Source: SVQP01 sp045587385
GTDB taxonomy: Bacteria > Bacillota > Clostridia > Oscillospirales > CAG-272
Assembly: GCA_045587385.1 (NCBI GenBank)
Contig: JAZNCE010000127.1
Coordinates: forward strand, 1 to 19,366
DNA length: 19,366 nucleotides
Direction: 5' to 3'
Shown: piece after piece, positions 15,324 to 19,366 of the stretch
How positions within the stretch are numbered: the first letter of the stretch is position 1
Layout: each line of letters opens with the position of its first letter
Made by a program: the position numbers and the translations under genes
The notes under the pieces: generated by a model
Seen by the model: only the letters and a program-made list of their open reading frames with translations
Told to the model about the DNA's origin: nothing
Databases searched by the model: none

Positions 15324-15337
15324 GGTACAAATGTACC
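15324..15337. promoter_or_regulatory. Palindromic operator candidate for the LexA-like repressor
   Basis: GGTACA-AA-TGTACC is a perfect inverted repeat, 8 bases after the -10 box and overlapping the expected transcription start. The position fits autorepression by the encoded LexA/UmuD-type repressor. The sequence differs from the usual Gram-positive LexA box (GAAC-N4-GTTC), consistent with an element-specific repressor. Confidence 0.6.
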
Positions 15338-15358
15338 TTAAACGAAACGGAGGCAATT

Positions 15359-15964
15359 ATGAATAAGTGGAGTCCCGAGAGGGCAGAGGCGATCCGCCAA
15401 TATATAGACGAATATTTTATGGAGAACCGCAAGTCCCCGACGGTGCGCGATATCGCGGCGGGCACAGGTATCTCCAAGACCTCGGTGCAGAGATACCTCA
15501 CCGATATGAAAGAACACGGCGAGATCGAGTACAACGGTCGTCGTAGTATCGGTACAAATCTCTCTCGCATTATGTTTGAAACTACGCCCGCGATCCGATA
15601 CGATTCCACCGTGTCCTGCGGCTTGCCGAGCGAGCCGAACGTAGAAGAAGCAGAGATCATTCCGTTGCCAACGGCTCTTGTGGGAGAGGGGAAGTTTTTC
15701 ATTCTTACCGCGAAAGGTGATTCGATGACAGGCATCGGAGTTGACGATGGTGATCTCGTTATCGTGCGCGAACAGAACACTTGCAGGGATGGGGATTATG
15801 CAGTTGTCCTTGTGAACGGGAATGAAACGCTGCTCAAAACCATCACCTACATTCCAGACAAGAAAGCATATTTGCTTCACGCAGAGAATCCCGATTATGA
15901 CGATCGTATAGAACGCAACGTACAAATACAAGGGGTTGCTACGCAGGTTATCAAGAAGCTTTAA
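15359..15964 (+). CDS. LexA/CI-type self-cleaving repressor
   Basis: This 201-residue protein combines an N-terminal winged helix like LexA's (SPERAEAIRQYIDEYF, SPTVRDIAAGTGISKTSVQRYLTDM, about residues 5-50) with a C-terminal S24 peptidase domain. The self-cleavage site would be Cys87-Gly88 (TVSCGLPS; UmuD also uses Cys-Gly, LexA uses Ala-Gly). The catalytic serine is Ser122 in AKGDSM and the lysine is Lys160 in ETLLKT. In this family, RecA filaments formed on DNA damage trigger cleavage and relieve repression. The ATG at 15359 has GGAGG 6 bases upstream. It differs from a housekeeping LexA in operator and neighbours, so it probably controls the mobile element (itself and perhaps mobC). Damage-induced transfer is inferred. 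Confidence 0.92.
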   Translation: MNKWSPERAEAIRQYIDEYFMENRKSPTVRDIAAGTGISKTSVQRYLTDMKEHGEIEYNGRRSIGTNLSRIMFETTPAIRYDSTVSCGLPSEPNVEEAEIIPLPTALVGEGKFFILTAKGDSMTGIGVDDGDLVIVREQNTCRDGDYAVVLVNGNETLLKTITYIPDKKAYLLHAENPDYDDRIERNVQIQGVATQVIKKL

Positions 15965-16080
15965 GGGAATAACGCTGTCTGTCAGTCTTAGCAAGCATCG
16001 CCTTTTGGTACCAAACGGCACTTTTGTTAGGGGATGGTTCCCCTAAGACCCTACATATTTTACAGTAAAGGAGGTTAAAA
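15965..16080. other. Candidate origin of transfer (oriT) upstream of mobC
   Basis: This 116-base spacer contains two hairpins: GCC-T-TTTGGTACCAAA-C-GGC (16000-16019), with a 12-base perfect palindrome inside, and TTAGGGGA-TGGT-TCCCCTAA (16027-16046) with an 8-base stem. The latter is followed by GACCCTACATATTTT. Paired inverted repeats right before mobC are the usual place for an oriT in mobilisable elements. The nick site cannot be assigned. The second hairpin could alternatively act as a weak terminator of the repressor gene. AAAGGAGG at 16067-16074 is the mobC ribosome binding site. Confidence 0.5.
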
Positions 16081-16536
16081 ATGGAGAAGCAATTTGAACA
16101 GAAAGTCAAGCCCGAAGAACAAAAACGTCATCTAATAAAGGCATATCTCGATGATGAAGAATACGAAAAGTTTCAGCTGTTTGCGAAGGCTTGTAAATGT
16201 ACCAACAGTAATTTTGTTCGTCAACTTTTGGCGGGCGCGCATCTTGTGGAGTTCCCACCAGATGAATATATGCGTTTGAAAAATGAGTTCTTGAACATCG
16301 GAATCAACATAAATCAGATTGCGCGTATTGCCAATCGTGATGGATATCTTAATGTAAAAGAATACGAGAAGCAAGCTGATTTGATGTTTCGGATGTGTGC
16401 GGAGATGTCAAGTATATTACTTCGATGCGGTGCGAAGATCAACGATGATTTGATTGAACCGAGTCCATTTTTAACCGAGCTTATGAGAAAATATGATGTG
16501 GAAGCAAAGGGGGCGCGAGAGAAAGTTGAAGCTTAA
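16081..16536 (+). CDS. mobC: MobC-like relaxosome accessory protein
   Basis: This 151-residue protein starts with a ribbon-helix-helix-like DNA-binding part (HLIKAYLDDEEYEKFQLFAKA, then SNFVRQLLAGA, about residues 17-53). It then has the MobC hallmark IGININQIARIANRDG (73-88) and a helical C-terminus. MobC proteins bind oriT and help a relaxase open the strands for conjugative transfer. The ATG at 16081 has AAAGGAGG 6 bases upstream, and the hairpin-rich candidate oriT lies just before it. No relaxase gene follows, which is unusual because mobC is normally next to mobA; transfer would depend on a relaxase elsewhere. The stop overlaps the next reading frame. Confidence 0.85.
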   Translation: MEKQFEQKVKPEEQKRHLIKAYLDDEEYEKFQLFAKACKCTNSNFVRQLLAGAHLVEFPPDEYMRLKNEFLNIGININQIARIANRDGYLNVKEYEKQADLMFRMCAEMSSILLRCGAKINDDLIEPSPFLTELMRKYDVEAKGAREKVEA

Positions 16537-16828
16537 AGAGATAAAAGAACGGGCAATTAAAATACTGACGGATAAATCATGCTCGCGCGGGTATCTTACT
16601 TTGCCACAAATGGATTGGGAAGAACTACGCCGCAGAATTATTGAAATACTTACGGACAAGCATGGCGAACTTGGAATCCCCAAAGATAAAGTTGAAGCAA
16701 TTGCCGAAATGATTTTGCCCGACATTATCGCGTTCTTCCAAACGGAAGAGGGTCAGAAAGTTTTTGCAGAATGGAAAAAGGAACAAGAAACGAAGAAAGA
16801 AAGCGAGGGACAAAATGGGATTGCTTGA
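16526..16828 (+). CDS. Small unrecognised protein between mobC and the SWIM gene
   Basis: This protein of about 100 residues has no family I can name. It is charged and helical. An internal similarity, KERAIKILTDK (near residue 7) and LRRRIIEILTDK (near 35), suggests a duplicated helix-turn unit. A hydrophobic stretch VEAIAEMILPDIIAFF is followed by a Lys/Glu-rich tail. No ATG is well placed: TTG at 16526 follows AAAGGGGG at a long distance (about 13 bases), while ATG at 16493 or 16496 would lie far inside mobC. It overlaps mobC by 11 bases and the following gene by 14, which supports real, coupled translation. There are no membrane segments and no cysteine motif. Confidence 0.6.
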   Translation: MKLKEIKERAIKILTDKSCSRGYLTLPQMDWEELRRRIIEILTDKHGELGIPKDKVEAIAEMILPDIIAFFQTEEGQKVFAEWKKEQETKKESEGQNGIA

Positions 16829-17276
16829 ATGTGCAAGTAGCGCGTCGCTGTGGCGTGGTTACGATTATTATAAAGCCAATAAAGTAAATAATTTGATCGA
16901 AACGGATACGGGCATATTCACTGCTGACGTAGTGGGGACAGCAAGCGAACCCTACATTGTGGAGATTGATGTAGCACACCCGAGAAAATCCGCCTGCAAC
17001 TGTCCTCACGCGGACGGCAAGCGGATTGTTTGTAAGCATATGGTGGCAACATATTTTACTGCATATCCCGATGAGGCAGTGAGGTTCTACCGAGAGTATC
17101 TAAAGGCTCAAGAAGAAGCCGAACAATATGAGGAAAAACTCTATGACAGAGTGCAGGAATACGTTGGACATATGAAAAAGAAAGAACTTCAACAAGCCTT
17201 GCTTGAACTGCTCTTTGACGGACCTGAATGGCAGTTTGAAAGATTTGTATACGACCACGATTTGGATGAATATTGA
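16815..17276 (+). CDS. SWIM zinc-finger protein
   Basis: This 153-residue protein carries a SWIM zinc-finger pattern C-x-C-x(n)-C-x-H: Cys61, Cys63, Cys73 and His75 in SACNCPHADGKRIVCKHMVA. The surroundings are typical, with an N-terminal LWRGYDYYKANKVNNLI and a beta strand before the finger (EPYIVEIDVAHP). The rest is helical and acidic (about residues 85-153). SWIM domains bind DNA or proteins and often accompany Snf2-type helicases, but no helicase is encoded here, so the protein is a free-standing SWIM protein of unknown role. The ATG at 16815 with GAGGG upstream is preferred to the TTG at 16764, which lies inside the preceding gene. Confidence 0.85.
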   Translation: MGLLECASSASLWRGYDYYKANKVNNLIETDTGIFTADVVGTASEPYIVEIDVAHPRKSACNCPHADGKRIVCKHMVATYFTAYPDEAVRFYREYLKAQEEAEQYEEKLYDRVQEYVGHMKKKELQQALLELLFDGPEWQFERFVYDHDLDEY

Positions 17277-17289
17277 CGGAGGAACCAAA

Positions 17290-17745
17290 ATGAACATATT
17301 GCTAACAGCGTTCAAAGGCGAGCACAATTCGTCATATCAACTTATTAAAGATATTGAATGTGACAAATTGTTATTAACGAATTCCTTTAATGGATTGGAA
17401 TCAGATATTGAAGAATATGATTGCGAACAATATTCTGCCATTATCATGTTTGGTTTGGATACTAAGCTGAAAGATAGAATTAGGATTGATGTTCGTGCCC
17501 AAACTGAATCTGGCACAAGAGATACCGTTTGGGATGTAGCGGCAATGTCTGAAATGTTTGATATGTGCGGTGTTCCTAATTATATTTCAAACCGTCCGAC
17601 AAAATATTTGTGCAATTATGCATATTACTTAATGCTCACAAGAATGTGCGGACGGGCTGTTTTTATACACGTCCCGCCGGAAAAATATATTACTGAAGAA
17701 ATTAAGAATAAGATTGTTTCTGCAATACAAAAATTGAGTCGTTAA
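17290..17745 (+). CDS. Pyroglutamyl-peptidase I-like (C15 family) protein, short form
   Basis: This 151-residue protein resembles pyroglutamyl peptidase I, a cysteine peptidase that removes N-terminal pyroglutamate. It begins MNILLTAFKGEHNSS, as the family begins with a loop of this kind. The catalytic cysteine motif is KYLCNYAYY (Cys108) and the histidine motif is VFIHVPPE (His127). The family's catalytic Glu (in an ER-hydrophobic context after GL) seems to be replaced by Asp62 in GLDTKLKDRIRID. Usual members are 200-215 residues, so internal segments are missing. The ATG at 17290 follows GGAGG at a 7-base gap; an earlier start at 17203 lies inside the SWIM gene. It could be an active minimal peptidase or a divergent homologue with another substrate. 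It ends 18 bases before the right-hand recombinase gene. Confidence 0.75.
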   Translation: MNILLTAFKGEHNSSYQLIKDIECDKLLLTNSFNGLESDIEEYDCEQYSAIIMFGLDTKLKDRIRIDVRAQTESGTRDTVWDVAAMSEMFDMCGVPNYISNRPTKYLCNYAYYLMLTRMCGRAVFIHVPPEKYITEEIKNKIVSAIQKLSR

Positions 17746-17763
17746 AAAGGAAGGCGGTGAAAC

Positions 17764-19366
17764 ATGAGAGGAGTCATTTATGCTCGATATTCTTCGGACA
17801 ATCAGCGTGAGGAATCGATAGAAGGTCAGATCAGAGAGTGCAAAGTTTTTGCCGAGCGCAACGGCATCGACATCATCGGAAGTTATATCGATCGCGCGTT
17901 TTCTGCCAAGACCGATAACCGTCCCGACTTTCAGCGTATGATTAAGGATAGTGCATCAAAAACATTTGATGTGGTTCTCGTTTGGAAGCTTGACCGATTC
18001 GCTCGCGACCGCTATGACTCCGCATATTACAAACGTGTGCTTCGTAAGAATGGAGTGAAAGTTGTCTCGGCAACTGAAGCCATATCTGAAGGCGCGGAAG
18101 GGATTTTGCTTGAGTCTTTGCTTGAAGGTGTAGCAGAATACTATTCGGTAGAGCTTGCAGAAAAGACGCTCCGCGGTATGACCGAGAACGCGCTTAAATG
18201 CAAAGTTAACGGTAGCATTCCGCTTGGATTTTTGCCGACAGAGGACGGACATTTTCAAATTGATCCTATTTACGCGCCCATTATCGTTGAGATCTATGAG
18301 ATGTATCGAGGCGGTATGACAATGCAGGAAATCGTAAGCGATCTCAAAACAAGAGGTGTCCGCAATCGCAAAGGCGGAGAAATTTCTCTTAATGTTGTGA
18401 GCAAAATTTTGAGAAACCGACGTTATCTTGGCGAATATATTTTCCGTGACATCGTAATTCCAAACGGCATTCCTCGCATTGTTCCGCAAGAGTTGTTTGA
18501 CAGAGTGCAGGAGCGAATGGAAAAGAATCGAAAAGCTCCAGCGAGATACAAAGCTGACAAAGCGTATTTGCTCTCAACCAAATTGTTCTGCGGTAAGTGT
18601 CAGCGTATGATGGCAGGCGAGAGCGGAACGAGCAGGGAAAACATAGTATACCGTTATTATAAGTGTTCAGGCGTTAAGCGGAAACTTGGTTGTGATAAGA
18701 AAACGGTTAAAAAGGCATGGATAGAAGACCTCGTGGTCGAGGAGATCAAGAAAATTGTTCATGACGATGAAACGGTTGCTTATCTTGCTGATTGTGTCAT
18801 GAAGTTACAAGGCAAAGCCAATTCGATTCTACCGTGCTTGAGAGAGCAACTCGCGGAGGTTGAAAAGGGAATGGAAAATCTTATCACCGCGATGCAAATG
18901 GGTATCGTCAATGATATGACGAAAAAGCGAATGAGTGACCTTGAGAGCAGACGAAACGAGCTTGCAATTCAAATTGCCCAAGAAGAACTTGAAAAGCCCG
19001 TAATTACAAGAGAACAGGTTATTTGTTGGCTCGAACACTTCCGTAGCTTTGATACGAACAAATTTGAACACCGTCGTCGATTCATTGACACCTTTGTAAA
19101 TCGCATCTTTTTATATGAGGACAAGATAGTCATCACATTCAATTACAATAGGGGAACCAAAGAAATAACCTTTGCCGAGCTTGAAGCTTCGGGTATTCTT
19201 TCTTCTTCGAATAGGTGTTCCACGGGGGAGCCAAAAAAGAACGAAGCGTATGCTTCGTTCTTTTTTTATCCAAGCCGCAGGCTTGGCATATCATCACGCG
19301 CCAGCGTGTATATCATCACCGAAGGTGTATCTCATCGCGCGAAGCGTGTATTCCTGCGGCTTGATG
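17764..19366 (+). CDS. Large serine recombinase, right-hand copy (no stop codon within window)
   Basis: This is a complete-looking large serine recombinase, open for 534 codons to the window end. YARYSSDNQ gives the catalytic Ser10, and VWKLDRFAR gives Asp77, Arg78 and Arg81. The recombinase domain runs about 155-270 (IPLGFLPTEDG, MTMQEIVSDLKTRG, NRRYLGEYIFR). A zinc ribbon follows (LFCGKCQRMM, then YYKCSGVKRKLGCDKK), then a coiled coil and a beta-rich end (RIFLYEDKIVITFNYNRG). The domain structure seems finished near 19180, yet the frame stays open through a strong terminator and a hairpin array. The normal stop may be lost, or the C-terminal tail may be encoded by repeats. Start at ATG 17764 with AAGGAAGGCGGTG upstream. 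It differs in sequence from the left-hand recombinases and may belong to a second element or the right boundary. Confidence 0.92.
   Translation, partial: MRGVIYARYSSDNQREESIEGQIRECKVFAERNGIDIIGSYIDRAFSAKTDNRPDFQRMIKDSASKTFDVVLVWKLDRFARDRYDSAYYKRVLRKNGVKVVSATEAISEGAEGILLESLLEGVAEYYSVELAEKTLRGMTENALKCKVNGSIPLGFLPTEDGHFQIDPIYAPIIVEIYEMYRGGMTMQEIVSDLKTRGVRNRKGGEISLNVVSKILRNRRYLGEYIFRDIVIPNGIPRIVPQELFDRVQERMEKNRKAPARYKADKAYLLSTKLFCGKCQRMMAGESGTSRENIVYRYYKCSGVKRKLGCDKKTVKKAWIEDLVVEEIKKIVHDDETVAYLADCVMKLQGKANSILPCLREQLAEVEKGMENLITAMQMGIVNDMTKKRMSDLESRRNELAIQIAQEELEKPVITREQVICWLEHFRSFDTNKFEHRRRFIDTFVNRIFLYEDKIVITFNYNRGTKEITFAELEASGILSSSNRCSTGEPKKNEAYASFFFYPSRRLGISSRASVYIITEGVSHRAKRVFLRLD
19233..19267 (+). 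terminator. Strong intrinsic terminator overlapping the recombinase 3' end
   Basis: A 15-base perfect stem (19233-19247 with 19252-19266) around the loop GTAT; the arms contain GAACGAAGC and GCTTCGTTC. The right arm ends in seven T. The recombinase reading frame runs through it without a stop codon. Confidence 0.9.
19270..19366. repeat. Array of short hairpin repeats (about 20-bp period), cut by window end
   Basis: Consecutive small palindromes are joined by similar 8-base linkers (CATATCAT, TATATCAT, TATCTCAT). They are CCAAGCC-GCA-GGCTTGG (19270-19286), CACGC-GCCA-GCGTG (19295-19308), CACC-GAA-GGTG (19317-19327) and CGCGC-GAA-GCGTG (19336-19348, one G-T pair). A further unit begins (TGCGGCTTGATG) but is cut off. 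Stems vary with compensating changes while linkers are conserved, which points to selection for structure. The array continues beyond the window. Confidence 0.75.

Noticed and set aside
15181..15358. tRNA or other structured RNA gene after the restriction operon
   Set aside because: The hairpins here fit a terminator and a small stem; no cloverleaf, T-loop or anticodon arm was seen.
15338..16021. Reverse-strand open frame of 227 codons
   Set aside because: It covers the LexA-like gene on the other strand and extends into the oriT-like spacer; no domain or start signal was seen.
16529..17745. Relaxase gene expected next to mobC
   Set aside because: No frame shows the relaxase His triad or active tyrosine motif; the genes present are a small unknown, a SWIM protein and a C15-like protein.
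19270..19366. CRISPR array
   Set aside because: The units are about 20 bases, stems vary, linkers are constant and there are no spacers of uniform length with identical repeats; no cas genes are present.

Overview
The window looks like a stretch of mobile or accessory DNA from a low-to-moderate GC Gram-positive bacterium, most likely an anaerobic gut Clostridia/Eubacteriales member. The reasons are AGGAGG-type ribosome binding sites, sigma-A-like promoters (TTGACA/TATAAT), tandem large serine recombinases, TnpV and DUF6809-like proteins of Tn4451-type elements, and a MobC-like relaxosome protein. Every gene I accept is on the + strand. No rRNA, tRNA, CRISPR array or obvious housekeeping gene was seen.

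Region 1 (1-3300) is a serine recombinase module: the C-terminal end of one large serine recombinase (cut by the window edge), a recombinase-domain/zinc-ribbon protein with no catalytic domain, a stand-alone resolvase-like domain whose catalytic serine and DR..R residues are replaced, and a complete, apparently active large serine recombinase. The second and third genes together look like a recombinase split in two, in reversed order, with a dead active site. Region 2 (3301-4640) starts with a strong promoter, a terminator-like hairpin, a second large stem-loop and a helix that would cover the ribosome binding site of tnpV. Then come tnpV, a DUF6809-like gene, a strong terminator and about 400 bp of non-coding DNA rich in inverted repeats.

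Region 3 (4658-15174) is a compact defence operon: a small Xre-type regulator, a Schlafen/AlbA_2-type ATP-binding protein, hsdM, a protein with a possible HEPN RNase motif (R-x4-H), hsdS, an ABC-type ATPase fused to a Toprim/DUF4435-like domain (OLD- or PARIS-like), hsdR and a small membrane protein. The core is a complete Type I restriction-modification system. The two extra genes on either side of hsdS, both visibly more AT-rich than hsdM and hsdR, sit where abortive-infection effectors that guard Type I systems are known to sit (the PrrC arrangement). This is the best candidate for an under-described system here.

Region 4 (15175-17745) begins with a terminator and then a LexA/UmuD-type self-cleaving repressor with a consensus promoter and a perfect palindromic operator candidate. 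It continues with a hairpin-rich oriT-like spacer, mobC, an unrecognised small protein, a SWIM zinc-finger protein and a short relative of pyroglutamyl peptidase I. No relaxase is present, so mobilisation would need one from elsewhere. Region 5 (17764-end) is another complete-looking large serine recombinase. Its reading frame stays open through a strong intrinsic terminator and into an array of about 20-bp hairpin repeats, and no stop codon is seen before the window ends. All function calls come from reading motifs by eye; no database search was possible.
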